54,285 bases of DNA, taken from positions 1 to 54,285 of the forward strand of contig CANBVQ010000001.1 in NCBI GenBank assembly GCA_947372925.1. Reading direction: 5' to 3'. The translations under genes and the position numbers were made by a program. The notes under the pieces are model-generated. The model had not been told where the DNA came from, made no database searches, and saw only the letters and a list, made by a program, of their open reading frames with translations. Below, piece by piece: positions 41,424 through 52,534 of the stretch. The stretch is from Acidimicrobiaceae bacterium. GTDB lineage: Bacteria > Actinomycetota > Acidimicrobiia > Acidimicrobiales > RAAP-2. Within the stretch, counting starts at the first letter, position 1, and each line of letters begins with the position of its first letter.

Positions 41424-42395
41424 ATGCGCATTCTCTCGGGTATTCAGCCCACCGGTACTCCTCATCTCGGGAACTACTTGGGTGCGATTCGTAACTGGGT
41501 CGCTAATCAGAACGACGAATCTCTGTACTGCGTAGTGGACCTGCACTCATTGACCGGTGAGATTGACCCGGCGACCCTAAATGCCAATACGCGGCAGCTT
41601 TTCGCGGCGCTCCTGGCATGCGGTATTGACCAAGAACGCTGCACACTTTTCATTCAGAGTCAGGTGTCGTGGCATTCACAGCTTTCTTGGCTTCTTGAGT
41701 GCGTGGCGTCCTACGGCGAACTCAAGCGGATGACGCAGTTCAAGGAGAAGGCTGAGCGCCAGGGCGCCTACAGAGTGGGTTTGCTCACTTATCCAGTACT
41801 GATGGCGGCTGACATTCTGCTCTACCAGACCACTCACGTCCCAGTGGGCGACGACCAGCGGCAGCATCTGGAATTGGCACGAGAGATTGCTGAACGATTC
41901 AACCATCGTTATGGTGCAACATTTGTTGTGCCCCAGGGAATGGTTCCGGAGTTCGGGGCTCGAGTAATGGATCTGCAGGAGCCAACTCGCAAAATGTCAA
42001 AATCAATCAGCAGCCCCCAAGGTTCGATCGACCTCTTCGATACAGAAGCCGATATCGCCAAGAAAATCAAGCGCGCTGTCACGGATACAGACAATGAAGT
42101 TCGGTACGACTGGGAGAATAAGCCCGGCCTGTCGAATCTCTTGGACATCTTTGGTGCGATCACCAGCCGTACACCGACGGAAATCGCCGATGGCTATCAG
42201 CGATATGGCGACCTCAAGAATGACCTCGCAGAGGCACTCATCGCGACGCTGGCTCCAATCCGGAATCGCTATGAGGAGTTACTCCAAGATCCAGCTGAAC
42301 TGTCACGCTTGGCAAAGGTTGGAGCTGCGAAGGCTGATCCCATTGCCGCTAGGACTTACCAACAAGCTGCAGCCGCCATGGGGCTACTCTCCTAG
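41424..42395 (+). CDS. trpS: Tryptophan-tRNA ligase
   Basis: Class-I aminoacyl-tRNA synthetase charging tRNA-Trp. The 323-residue protein has the HIGH-type motif PTGTPHLGNYLGAI at the N-terminus, the tryptophan-site segment VLMAADILLYQTTHVPVGDDQRQHLELAR, and the KMSKS loop RKMSKSISSP. All are intact. It is a single-gene unit, predicted leaderless, and its stop interlocks with that of the M50 protease (CTAG, 42392-42395). Confidence 0.96.
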   Translation: MRILSGIQPTGTPHLGNYLGAIRNWVANQNDESLYCVVDLHSLTGEIDPATLNANTRQLFAALLACGIDQERCTLFIQSQVSWHSQLSWLLECVASYGELKRMTQFKEKAERQGAYRVGLLTYPVLMAADILLYQTTHVPVGDDQRQHLELAREIAERFNHRYGATFVVPQGMVPEFGARVMDLQEPTRKMSKSISSPQGSIDLFDTEADIAKKIKRAVTDTDNEVRYDWENKPGLSNLLDIFGAITSRTPTEIADGYQRYGDLKNDLAEALIATLAPIRNRYEELLQDPAELSRLAKVGAAKADPIAARTYQQAAAAMGLLS

Positions 42396-43060
42396 CTTTT
42401 AAACGCCAGACGTTCAAAGAGATTCAGCATTGAATCGAGCATTCCATTGCCGACGTGGAAGAAAAGGCCGTTGAGGATCAAAAGGCCGAAGAGAAATGGC
42501 ATCGCCGATTGCCGCATGGCGTAGTACTTGGCGATGTGCTTTTGGGGAACGAGCCGCTCAATCACCGCACTTCCATCAAGTGGGGGGAACGGCAACAAAT
42601 TAAAGCCCGCGAGCAATACATTCACGAGCCCGAACAATCCAAAGGCCTGAGCGATGTTTAAGCTCAATAAACTGTCTGCGATGAGCGTTCCGGTAAAAGA
42701 GTCAAATGAGGCACCGCTCAATCGACAGATAGCAACCGAAATTGCCGCGAACGCCAAGTTGAGTCCAGGTCCAGCCAGTGAAACTAAAACAGAGTGGTTA
42801 CGTGGATTGCGCAATCGGCTGACATTAACGGGTACTGGTTTGGCGTAGCCAAATACAGGCAATCCGGCAATGATGAGAAGTAGTGGCAGTACAACGGTTC
42901 CAAACGGGTCAATGTGTCGAATTGGGTTCAACGTGAGCCTTCCGGCACGCTTGGCCGTTGAATCTCCGAAGAAGTTAGCCACGTAGCCGTGAGCCGCTTC
43001 GTGGAAGCAAACGGCAATTACGGCGCAGATGATGTACGTAACGAATGTCTTGCTCATCAT
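42392..43060 (-). CDS. Site-2-protease-family (M50) membrane metalloprotease
   Basis: A 222-residue polytopic membrane protein of the small Rip2/M50 type. The zinc motif HEAAH lies in the first membrane segment (CFHEAAHGYVANFFGD) and the third ligand region is PFPPLDGSAV, the usual NxxPxPPLDG form. Several further hydrophobic segments follow. Small M50 proteins without PDZ domains are common near xerD or scpAB in many bacteria; substrates are unknown. The ATG at 43060 overlaps the xerD stop as ATGA; a second ATG immediately follows and has a TAAGTT hexamer 6 nt upstream of it. Confidence 0.9.
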   Translation of the reverse strand: MMSKTFVTYIICAVIAVCFHEAAHGYVANFFGDSTAKRAGRLTLNPIRHIDPFGTVVLPLLLIIAGLPVFGYAKPVPVNVSRLRNPRNHSVLVSLAGPGLNLAFAAISVAICRLSGASFDSFTGTLIADSLLSLNIAQAFGLFGLVNVLLAGFNLLPFPPLDGSAVIERLVPQKHIAKYYAMRQSAMPFLFGLLILNGLFFHVGNGMLDSMLNLFERLAFKS

Positions 43061-43964
43061 GACAACTTAGGACTATTTGAGGCGCGCGGGTGAGCACTTT
43101 CATAAGCCGTTCGCAACGTTGTTAGAGCTACAGCCGTATACCGCTGGGTGGTGGCAATAGAGCTATGGCCAAGCAATTCTTGGACAACGCGTATATCGGC
43201 ACCATAAGCGATCATGTGAGTCGCACAACTGTGTCGAAACGCATGTGCATGAATACCCGTGCCAGCAATGCCGGCAGCTCGTGCTCTTCGATTCAAGATT
43301 TCATTGACACCGTGGCGCGTGAGTGGGTTCCCACGATGATTGAGTAGCAAGAGGGATTTCGACTTACTTGTAACCAATTGCTCTCGACCATCTGGGCCGA
43401 GGTAACCCCGCAAAGAATCCGCGAGCTGACGGCCTATGGGTACGAGTCGCTGCTTGGAACCTTTCCCCATGAGTCGAATTAGCATTTCGTCCAAATCCAC
43501 ATCCTGCACCTCTGCACCAAGCATCTCTGTTACACGAGCCCCGGTGCCGTAGAGAAATTCGATGATGAGCCTGTCGCGGTAATCCAGGGGTCCGAGGCCC
43601 TCTATGTCACCAATAAGCGTGTCGATGGTGGCTTCCGGAAGGGCTTTGGGGAGGGACTTTGGTCGCCCTGCAACGGGTAGTCGAGCCGAGGGATCGGCCT
43701 CAAGAATATGTTCGTCAACCAGAAAATGGTAGAGACCACGGCAGGAGCTCATCGCTCGAGCCACTGTGGCCGGCTTTCTCCCCATTGAACGCATGTGTGC
43801 AAAGTACGAATCAAGCTGTGATCCGGTGGCCGAAATCAGCGCCTGCTCACTGCCGAGAAATGCCAGCAGGGCTAAGAGATCGGACTCGTAGCTAGAGATC
43901 GTGAGTGGACTGCGCCCGTCCACGACGGTGAGCATCAACAAGTACTGCTCGACCGCTTCTGAAA

Positions 43965-43986
<22 letters not shown>
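43057..43986 (-). CDS. xerD: Tyrosine recombinase XerD
   Basis: Site-specific recombinase that resolves chromosome dimers at dif with XerC. The 309-residue protein has the N-terminal SAM-like DNA-binding domain (VEQYLLMLTVVDGRSPLTISSY) and the catalytic domain with Arg in GTGARVTEM, Lys in LMGKGSKQRLVPIG, His-x2-Arg in HAFRHSC, His in LGHSSIATTQ and the nucleophile in QRYTAV. It begins at a GTG at 43984-43986 inside the nudix gene (22-nt overlap). Position beside Nudix and before scpAB matches the usual xerD context. XerC versus XerD cannot be separated with certainty by eye. Confidence 0.9.
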
Positions 43987-46174
<2,188 letters not shown>

Positions 46175-46186
46175 TCAGTGTAATGC

Positions 46187-47782
46187 CTATATTCCAGAAC
46201 TCTCGGATGGGGCAACGAGTAACTGTTTCGCCAGGGCTAATGCCTCTGGGACTGAACCATCTCCCGACAGCATTCGGGCGATTTCTGTGGGGCGTTCAAT
46301 ATCTGAAAGTTGTCTAACCAGCGTTGTCGTCTGCCCTCCAGATACCGACTTTTCGACGACAAAATGGTGCTGAGCTCTCGCGGCGACGGTGGCCAAATGG
46401 GTTACGGCAATCACTTGGCGATTTCGCCCTAAATCGGCGAGGCACTCCCCTATGGACTGGGCAACATTGCCCCCCACGCCTGCATCGATTTCGTCAAAGA
46501 CGGTGACCAGACCGTCTGACGCCGTTACCAATGAAAGCGCCAGCAGAATTCTCGATAACTCGCCACCGGACGCAATTGCCTGAAGAGATCCCGCACTGGC
46601 TCCCGGATTTGGACGGAACTGAATATCAATATCAGATCCGTCTTCTCCGTCGATTTCAATGCTCATCTGCGCATTTGGCAGCGCTACTCTGACCAACTGT
46701 TCTTGAACGAGATGTGTTAAACGAGTTGCCGTAGTTGTGCGAAGCGAGCGGATTCGAGCCGACTCCCGGACTAATTGGTGCTCAATCTCGTCAATTTCGT
46801 CCTGTATTACGTGACTCCTGCTGGTAGCAGTATCGAGAAACTCTCTACGAGTTGTCAGCGCGGCCAGTTCTCGCTCAACGGCTTCCAGCGAACCTCCATA
46901 TTTTCGATTGAGCGAACGAATCAGCTCAACCCGCCCATTCAGATAGTCAATACGCTCTCCGTCTGCTTCCAGGTTGTCGGCCACATCCCTCAAGTCACGA
47001 AGAACATCTCGAAATTCCTCAATCGCAGACGACAGCGAGGCTTTCGCCTCACCTACCGGTCCTAAGCCACCCAGCGTCGCCACACCACTTCCCAATTGGT
47101 CTAGAAGCGAACCATCGTCACCGTCAGCAAGTTCCACGAGAGCCACGATGGCCCCCTGCTGTTCGCGCACCGAGGTTAAGGCGATGAGCTCCTCGATGGA
47201 GTCCTCGAGTTCATTGGAGGACTGAATGTTCGCCGAGGTGATCTCGCGAATCTGAAACTCAATGAACTCACTCTCTTTGGTCCGTTCCTCGTCGGATCCG
47301 CCTAAACGCGACTGTTCACCGCGAAGCGCAGCAAGCTCGACTCGCAGGCCGATAAGCACTGAAGTGTCGATTGAGCCAAAGGAGTCCACCAGCGAAAGAA
47401 CGTCCGCACGGCTCTTGAGTTGGAGGGAGTCATGTTGGCCATGTAGCGCCAATAAACCCTCACCCGTAGCTCGGAGCGCCTCGCTACTCGTGGGCGTGCC
47501 GTTAAGTACCGCCTTGAGGCGAGAGCCTGCGGAGAGTGATCGTTGAAGCGACAGTTCTCGACCGTCTGAGTCGAGAAATACCGCAGCAGCAATCATTTCG
47601 CTCCCTCGACGTGGTGAGCGGGCATCGCCACCAAGACAGAGCGTCAGAGCATCGACCAGGAGCGTCTTTCCGGCACCGGTCTCACCAGTAATGACCGTAA
47701 AGCCATCCGAGAAATCGAGTGTTGAGTCTTCGATGACGCCTAAGCCGCGCACCGAGAGTGACACCAACAGCGGTCTAGGCAT
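46187..47782 (-). CDS. recN: DNA repair protein RecN
   Basis: An SMC-like ATPase that acts early in double-strand-break repair. The 531-residue protein has the N-terminal Walker A GETGAGKTLLVDALTLCLGG, a long alpha-helical arm region (about 150-350), and the C-terminal signature motif ASGGELSRILLALSL with Walker B TVFDEIDAGVGG. Start chosen at the ATG at 47780-47782 (MPRPLLVSLSVRGLGVI), which overlaps the nadK stop by 8 nt and has GAGAAGG upstream at rather short spacing; a longer reading inside nadK has no family similarity. The nadK-recN pairing is conserved in many bacteria. Confidence 0.94.
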   Translation of the reverse strand: MPRPLLVSLSVRGLGVIEDSTLDFSDGFTVITGETGAGKTLLVDALTLCLGGDARSPRRGSEMIAAAVFLDSDGRELSLQRSLSAGSRLKAVLNGTPTSSEALRATGEGLLALHGQHDSLQLKSRADVLSLVDSFGSIDTSVLIGLRVELAALRGEQSRLGGSDEERTKESEFIEFQIREITSANIQSSNELEDSIEELIALTSVREQQGAIVALVELADGDDGSLLDQLGSGVATLGGLGPVGEAKASLSSAIEEFRDVLRDLRDVADNLEADGERIDYLNGRVELIRSLNRKYGGSLEAVERELAALTTRREFLDTATSRSHVIQDEIDEIEHQLVRESARIRSLRTTTATRLTHLVQEQLVRVALPNAQMSIEIDGEDGSDIDIQFRPNPGASAGSLQAIASGGELSRILLALSLVTASDGLVTVFDEIDAGVGGNVAQSIGECLADLGRNRQVIAVTHLATVAARAQHHFVVEKSVSGGQTTTLVRQLSDIERPTEIARMLSGDGSVPEALALAKQLLVAPSESSGI

Positions 47783-48587
47783 GACCTTCTCGCAAACTGT
47801 GGCGGAGTCTTTCACCAAACTTAGAATTCTGAGGCAAGGCCACGCGTATGGGGGTTCCATGGGAGCAGATAGTGAGATCCTCACCGGGTTCAATGCTTCC
47901 GAGTCTCATTCCGTCGGCGACCACGAGTCCAGGTCTATCTAACACCGACATGGAAATCTCAGTGCTACCGGAAACAACTATCGAGCGGTCTACGGTGAAG
48001 TGAGGCGCAATCGGGGTCATGACCATATTGGTGAGGTTCGTAGCCATGACTGGTCCACCAGCTGAAAAGTTGTAGCCGGTACTGCCCGTGGGGGTTGCGA
48101 CCAGCACCCCATCAGCCGAATACGTCAAGAACTCATCACCACCTATGAACGTCCTCAGACGCACCATATGTCCCGCTTGAGACCGCTCGACAACCACTTC
48201 GTTGATGGCAATATCGTGCGTCCCGTCCGAGAGTCGAACATCGAGAACAAGGCGATCCTCAACGAGCACTGCGCCGGCGCGGCACGAGGTCACCTGTGAC
48301 ACAATTTCTGATGGTTGTGCTGGCACTAAAAACCCGACCCTACCCAGATTCACACCCATAACGGTCGCAGTAGCACTATGGGCGAATCGTGCAGCTCTCA
48401 GGAATGTCCCATCACCACCAAGGGAGACGACGATCGACTCTGGTGTCAACTGCGGCTTTAGCGTTGCTTCGCCTATAACAGCAATCTCCGTCTCAATTCC
48501 TAGGGAATTAAGTTCCTGTTTGGTGACACCGGCGAGTTCCACGGCGTCAGGGCGCGATTCGTAGGCAACCAGTAAGACCTGTGACAT
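47775..48587 (-). CDS. nadK: NAD kinase
   Basis: Phosphorylates NAD to NADP. The 270-residue protein starts at the ATG at 48585-48587, where GGAGG lies 5 nt upstream; the longer open frame runs into the tRNA-Leu gene and is not genuine. Family motifs are VSLGGDGTFLRAARF with the GGDG loop, NLGRVGFLVP, the NE segment AINEVVVERS, and TPTGSTGYNFSAGGP. It lies between tRNA-Leu and recN, consistent with the common nadK-recN arrangement. Confidence 0.95.
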   Translation of the reverse strand: MSQVLLVAYESRPDAVELAGVTKQELNSLGIETEIAVIGEATLKPQLTPESIVVSLGGDGTFLRAARFAHSATATVMGVNLGRVGFLVPAQPSEIVSQVTSCRAGAVLVEDRLVLDVRLSDGTHDIAINEVVVERSQAGHMVRLRTFIGGDEFLTYSADGVLVATPTGSTGYNFSAGGPVMATNLTNMVMTPIAPHFTVDRSIVVSGSTEISMSVLDRPGLVVADGMRLGSIEPGEDLTICSHGTPIRVALPQNSKFGERLRHSLREGHA

Positions 48588-48645
48588 GCGCACCTCCATG
48601 TGGAATGGTACTGCCGGCTGCCCTACATCTGCTCCAGGGTCTGCT

Positions 48646-48731
48646 TGGTGTCGAAGGCGGGACTTGAACCCGCACGCCCTTTCGAGCACTAGCCCCTCAA
48701 GCTAGCGTGTCTGCCATTTCACCACTTCGAC
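48646..48731 (-). tRNA. tRNA-Leu (anticodon GAG)
   Basis: A complete class-II tRNA on the minus strand: acceptor GTCGAAG/CTTCGAC, D-arm, anticodon stem CTAGC/GCTAG with loop TTGAGGG giving anticodon GAG, a long variable arm (TGCTCGAAAGGGCG region), T-arm GCGGG-TTCAAGT-CCCGC, discriminator A and encoded CCA. The long variable arm and A73 are leucine identity features. It lies between the solute-binding protein gene and nadK. It reads CUC and CUU. Confidence 0.93.
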
Positions 48732-48743
48732 GTGGGAGTTCAG

Positions 48744-48773
48744 TTTATCTCAAGTACCGACTGGTCGTCTCAA
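48744..48773 (-). promoter_or_regulatory. Candidate promoter of tRNA-Leu (and nadK)
   Basis: On the minus strand TTGAGA (48773-48768) and GATAAA (48749-48744) are separated by 18 nt, ending about 12 nt before the tRNA 5' end. The -35 overlaps the stop codon of the solute-binding protein gene. A TAAACT hexamer two nucleotides on could be an alternative -10. Confidence 0.45.
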
Positions 48774-50383
48774 GGTGCGTTCCACAGAGTTACCTGACAA
48801 ATCAGTCCGTCAAGGCTGTTACTGGGCACCACTGTTGAGATGCCTGTGCTCCATCGAAGATAGTAAGGCAGCGAGAACAGTGGTCGGGCCCAAAAATTGT
48901 TGGCTATCTCAGTATCTAGGGCCCTCCACGAACTCAGCCCATCGACTGGATTGAAAGTAGAGAGAGCCTTCATCGCTGCCGCATTTCCGACTGGTGTGCG
49001 CCAACCAGCGTCGATCAAATCTGAGCGTCGAGCCCCGTACCAAGACGCCGCTGACGTTGACGCAGGACCGATTAACTGCTCCACGAGTGCGGCGTCAGAG
49101 GCTCCGTAAGCCACTGCATTTGCAGCCTCAAGATCACTGCGGTATGTCGCCACGAATACACCGACGCCGGCAGCACGCCACTGGGCCTGTATCAACACGC
49201 TCAACTGCTGCATCTGGACTGATGGCCCGACAGCCAGCCTGATAGCGACGGGCGCGCCATTAAATGTCGTCACTCCTGAGTCCCGCCTCAGTCCCCGCCC
49301 TGAAGCAAGCATCGACAAGGCGCAGGAGCGACAGTCGCTGGTTCCCGTGAATCGGGCTCCCGAATTGTCAGGCATAGTCATTTGCGTGACGGGTGAAAGC
49401 CCGGAAGTTCCGGTGTAGCCAATTTGCGACTGACCAATCAGATTCGAGTTCGCGGTGGCGACTGCAAAAGTCCGCTCCCCCACAAGGTCATTGATCAGCG
49501 CCTGGCGGTTCAACGCGGCACTCAAATACTCTCGCACTGCAGGTTGGCTGGGAAGATAACGACGAGGCGAGTACAGAATCGTGGTTAGGTGGTTCGAGAT
49601 ACCTATTTTTGCCGAACGGTCCGTGTGGCTGCTTGACGCCGTTAAATCCTCAGCCGTGAAGGAATAACGCAGATCAACAAACGGTGTGGCTCCGATACGG
49701 TCAGCGGCGGCACCTGCCTCCAGAATGATCGTGCGGTACAGCTGCTCTGAATGAGGCCACGCCTCATTCGCTTGCAAAACTGCAATCTGCGACGAGAGGG
49801 AGAGTAGTGAATACGGCCCGAGAGACGGTTGAGACACAACTTGCCCCAAGGAGCAGGGTTCACCTAAAGGACGATGTTCCAAATCGCGGAACATACTGGC
49901 CCATTCTGAGTACTGGTTGTCGAAAACGACGCGGAGGGTCTTGAGCTTTGGTCCGACCGTCTGGCTAACGATGTGGTGATAGCCGTCAGCCCAGGCGGCA
50001 CGAGAAGTTTGACCGATCGCTACTGCGGCGCTTAGATCCGATATCGAAAATTGGTCGCCGTTCGACCAATGGAAATTTGGGTCAATCGTGTAGACGACGG
50101 TTTGAGGTTTGAGAGATATGAGCTCAGCGGACACAATTGGACCCCGCACACCAGTCAGTCTGCCGATGCTATTTGGCAGAAATGCACTCGGACGGGTGAG
50201 GTCCATAAGCGAATGAAATGCCGGAGTGCTCGTAGCACCAGTAGCCGTGCACCCTGCGAAGACTCCCGGGATATAGATGTGAAGAGTTCCGGTGTTAACA
50301 CTTACGGCGTTTGCAAAAGGAGCGCAAAGGGCCAATACGGACGTTGCAGTCAGAGCTGCAAGAAACCCTCTCGGGCTCTTCAT
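48770..50383 (-). CDS. Extracellular solute-binding protein, ABC-transporter family 5
   Basis: A 537-residue secreted protein resembling family-5 solute-binding proteins (oligopeptide/dipeptide or nickel type). It has a Sec signal peptide (about 1-26; two early positive residues, hydrophobic LAALTATSVLALCAPFA, cleavage probably after ANA) and no lipobox with the correct residues before cysteine. The lobes fit TVVYTIDPNFHWSNGDQFS, a hallmark region, and a C-terminal LDTEIANNFWARPLFSLPYY. No permease or ATPase genes are nearby, so the partner transporter is elsewhere or absent. Its ATG interlocks with the secG stop (TAATG). Confidence 0.8.
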   Translation of the reverse strand: MKSPRGFLAALTATSVLALCAPFANAVSVNTGTLHIYIPGVFAGCTATGATSTPAFHSLMDLTRPSAFLPNSIGRLTGVRGPIVSAELISLKPQTVVYTIDPNFHWSNGDQFSISDLSAAVAIGQTSRAAWADGYHHIVSQTVGPKLKTLRVVFDNQYSEWASMFRDLEHRPLGEPCSLGQVVSQPSLGPYSLLSLSSQIAVLQANEAWPHSEQLYRTIILEAGAAADRIGATPFVDLRYSFTAEDLTASSSHTDRSAKIGISNHLTTILYSPRRYLPSQPAVREYLSAALNRQALINDLVGERTFAVATANSNLIGQSQIGYTGTSGLSPVTQMTMPDNSGARFTGTSDCRSCALSMLASGRGLRRDSGVTTFNGAPVAIRLAVGPSVQMQQLSVLIQAQWRAAGVGVFVATYRSDLEAANAVAYGASDAALVEQLIGPASTSAASWYGARRSDLIDAGWRTPVGNAAAMKALSTFNPVDGLSSWRALDTEIANNFWARPLFSLPYYLRWSTGISTVVPSNSLDGLICQVTLWNAP

Positions 50384-50613
50384 TACTGCAGGCGCAGATC
50401 GAGAGTCAGAACCGCGAAGAAGAAGACAATCGCCACAGCAACGGTGAAGCGGTCGAGATTTCTTTCAACAACGGTTGAACCCTGTGCCACCGAGCCAAGA
50501 CTTCCACCCAGCAGGTCCGAGATACCACCACCACGACCAGAGTGCATCAAAACTAAGAACACGAGCCCGACTGCACTCAAAACGGCTATAGAAACCACAA
50601 TCCCAGTAAGCAC
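50383..50613 (-). CDS. secG: Protein translocase subunit SecG
   Basis: Small component of the SecYEG membrane channel. The 76-residue protein has two membrane segments (about 3-22 and 56-73) with the glycine-rich cytoplasmic loop HSGRGGGISDLLGGSLG between them, as expected. It starts at a GTG and follows tpiA by 11 bp. The location after tpiA is the standard actinobacterial and Firmicute arrangement. Confidence 0.93.
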   Translation of the reverse strand: MLTGIVVSIAVLSAVGLVFLVLMHSGRGGGISDLLGGSLGSVAQGSTVVERNLDRFTVAVAIVFFFAVLTLDLRLQ

Positions 50614-50624
50614 AAAAACTCCAA

Positions 50625-51407
50625 TCAGCGATTCTTACCGTAGCATCCGTCAACATTTGAGACAATCTGGACAAATTGCTCAGCATTAAGACTGGCCCCA
50701 CCTACAAGAAAACCGTCGCAACGCCCAAGGACTATTAGTTCCTCAGCATTTTCAGGTTTGACCGAACCACCATAGAGAACTGCGGCGGTCTTCTTAAGGC
50801 CCGCTGGGAGAATGTCTCGGATGGCGGTGATCATTTCCGAAACGGCCTCCGAGCTCGCTGTGACGCCTGTTCCAATTGCCCAAATCGGCTCGTAGGCAAT
50901 GGCAATCTGGTCGTAATGACGTTCGCCAACGCCGTCCAAGGCATTGTTGATCTGGTTGGTTACATACTCGATTGCAGAGCCAGATTCCCGGACTTCGTGA
51001 CCTTCGCCCACGCAAAGAATGATCCTCAACCCAGCTTGCAGGGCGGATCGAACTGTCGTATTCACAATCTCGTCAGTCATGCCGAACATCTCGCGTCGCT
51101 CCGAATGACCAACAATCACACTTTGCACCCCGAGCCTCTTCAACATGCCGGGCGAGACCTCTCCCGTGAAAGCTCCGCTCTCTGCAGGATTGACATGCTG
51201 TGCCGCCACAGCGATGTTCAGCCGATCGGCCTCGATAACCGAGCAGGCAGAACGCAAGTCGACGAATGGAGGAGCAATGACTACGTCTGTGCGCTCTGGG
51301 GTGTGAGCTCTCAGAAGTACGCCGAGCTGCTGCACCAAGTGAATGGCCTCGACATGGTCAAGATTCATCTTCCAGTTACCTACGACGAGTGCTCGTTGTT
51401 CGGACAT
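50625..51407 (-). CDS. tpiA: Triosephosphate isomerase
   Basis: Interconverts glyceraldehyde-3-phosphate and dihydroxyacetone phosphate. The 260-residue TIM barrel has the N-terminal substrate Asn-Lys in VVGNWKMNLD, the electrophile His in VGHSERREMFG and the catalytic glutamate in IAYEPIWAIGTG, with the phosphate loop VLYGGSVKPEN. The start has GAGGGG upstream, in the end of pgk. It is part of the gap-pgk-tpiA-secG block. Confidence 0.96.
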   Translation of the reverse strand: MSEQRALVVGNWKMNLDHVEAIHLVQQLGVLLRAHTPERTDVVIAPPFVDLRSACSVIEADRLNIAVAAQHVNPAESGAFTGEVSPGMLKRLGVQSVIVGHSERREMFGMTDEIVNTTVRSALQAGLRIILCVGEGHEVRESGSAIEYVTNQINNALDGVGERHYDQIAIAYEPIWAIGTGVTASSEAVSEMITAIRDILPAGLKKTAAVLYGGSVKPENAEELIVLGRCDGFLVGGASLNAEQFVQIVSNVDGCYGKNR

Positions 51408-51410
51408 TTT

Positions 51411-52532
51411 CTATTCCCCTCGTAAGGCTCGAAGACCAGGTAGGTCACCGAATTCCAAAAGCTCGAGCGAAGCTCCGCCACCAGTTGAGATGAAGGACAT
51501 CTGGGCTGCGACTCCGAACTGCTCTACTGCGGCTGCGGAGTCTCCTCCGCCAACCACTGAAATCGCCTCTGAACTGGACAACGCTTCGGCTACCGCCCGC
51601 GTCCCAGCAGCTAAACGAGGGTCTTCGAACACACCCATTGGACCATTCCAGAGAACCGTCCCAGCTGAGCCCAGAATTTCGGCGAAACGCAGAGCGGTGC
51701 TAGGCCCAATATCGAGTGCCATGAAACCATCGGGCACATTTCCAGTGAAATGCGTCGGCGTTTCTGTACCGCCTGCTCCAAACGGAGAACCGGTAGGTAG
51801 GGCCCAAACGTCGTCCGGTATGTGAACACGGCCAGTGGCTAAAAGTTCAAGGACTTCTGAGATTCTCGAATCGTCAACTAATGAATCACCGATTGTGCGC
51901 CCCATGGCTTTCCAGAACGTAAAAGCCATTCCGCCGCCAACAATTACGGCATCCGCTTTATCAACCAATACTTTCGTGATTCCAAGTTTGTCCGCGACTT
52001 TCGCGCCGCCGACTATTGCGACGAATGGGCGCCGAGGATTGGTAAGCAAGCCCGTCAAGGTTTCAACCTCATGGGCGAGATTTGGTCCGGCGGCACTCGG
52101 TATCAACGTTGGCGGAACCATGATCGAAGCATGAGCTCGATGAGATGCACCGAACGCCTCGTTGACATAGCAGTCGTAAGAGTCTGTGAGTTCTATGCCG
52201 AACGATCGATCGTTACCCTCTTCGCCTGGTGAGAAACGGAGGTTTTCAAGCAAATGGACGCCATCGATCAAAGTGTCGAGGTGCTCTCGCACTGGATTGA
52301 CACTGTATTTCTCGACAGGTTCACCCTGGGGTCGACCTAAATGAGTGCATGCAGTGACCTCGGCGCCACGAGCTTGCAAATCGCGGAAAAGGGGTAGGGC
52401 GCTTCGAATTCTAAAATCGTCAGTCACGACCATTTTGCCATTGCGCTCCGCTAACGGAACGTTGAAGTCGACCCGTACTAAAACACGTTTCCCAGCGATA
52501 TCTCCGAGTTCATCGATTGACGGAAGATGCAT
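51411..52532 (-). CDS. pgk: Phosphoglycerate kinase
   Basis: Catalyses ATP formation from 1,3-bisphosphoglycerate. I take the ATG at 52530-52532, which makes a 373-residue chain, a little below the usual 390-410; an in-frame extension into gap is possible but unlike the family. Landmarks are KRVLVRVDFNVPLAERNGK, the substrate region THLGRPQG, FVAIVGGAKVADKLG, and the nucleotide-binding C-terminal part ISVVGGGDSAAAVEQ with ISTGGGASLELLE. It lies 2 bp after gap. Confidence 0.95.
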   Translation of the reverse strand: MHLPSIDELGDIAGKRVLVRVDFNVPLAERNGKMVVTDDFRIRSALPLFRDLQARGAEVTACTHLGRPQGEPVEKYSVNPVREHLDTLIDGVHLLENLRFSPGEEGNDRSFGIELTDSYDCYVNEAFGASHRAHASIMVPPTLIPSAAGPNLAHEVETLTGLLTNPRRPFVAIVGGAKVADKLGITKVLVDKADAVIVGGGMAFTFWKAMGRTIGDSLVDDSRISEVLELLATGRVHIPDDVWALPTGSPFGAGGTETPTHFTGNVPDGFMALDIGPSTALRFAEILGSAGTVLWNGPMGVFEDPRLAAGTRAVAEALSSSEAISVVGGGDSAAAVEQFGVAAQMSFISTGGGASLELLEFGDLPGLRALRGE

Positions 52533-52534
52533 TA

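Noticed and set aside
48588-48689. Extension of nadK through tRNA-Leu
   Set aside because: The frame crosses the tRNA-Leu gene; the ATG with GGAGG 5 nt upstream at 48585-48587 matches the family N-terminus.
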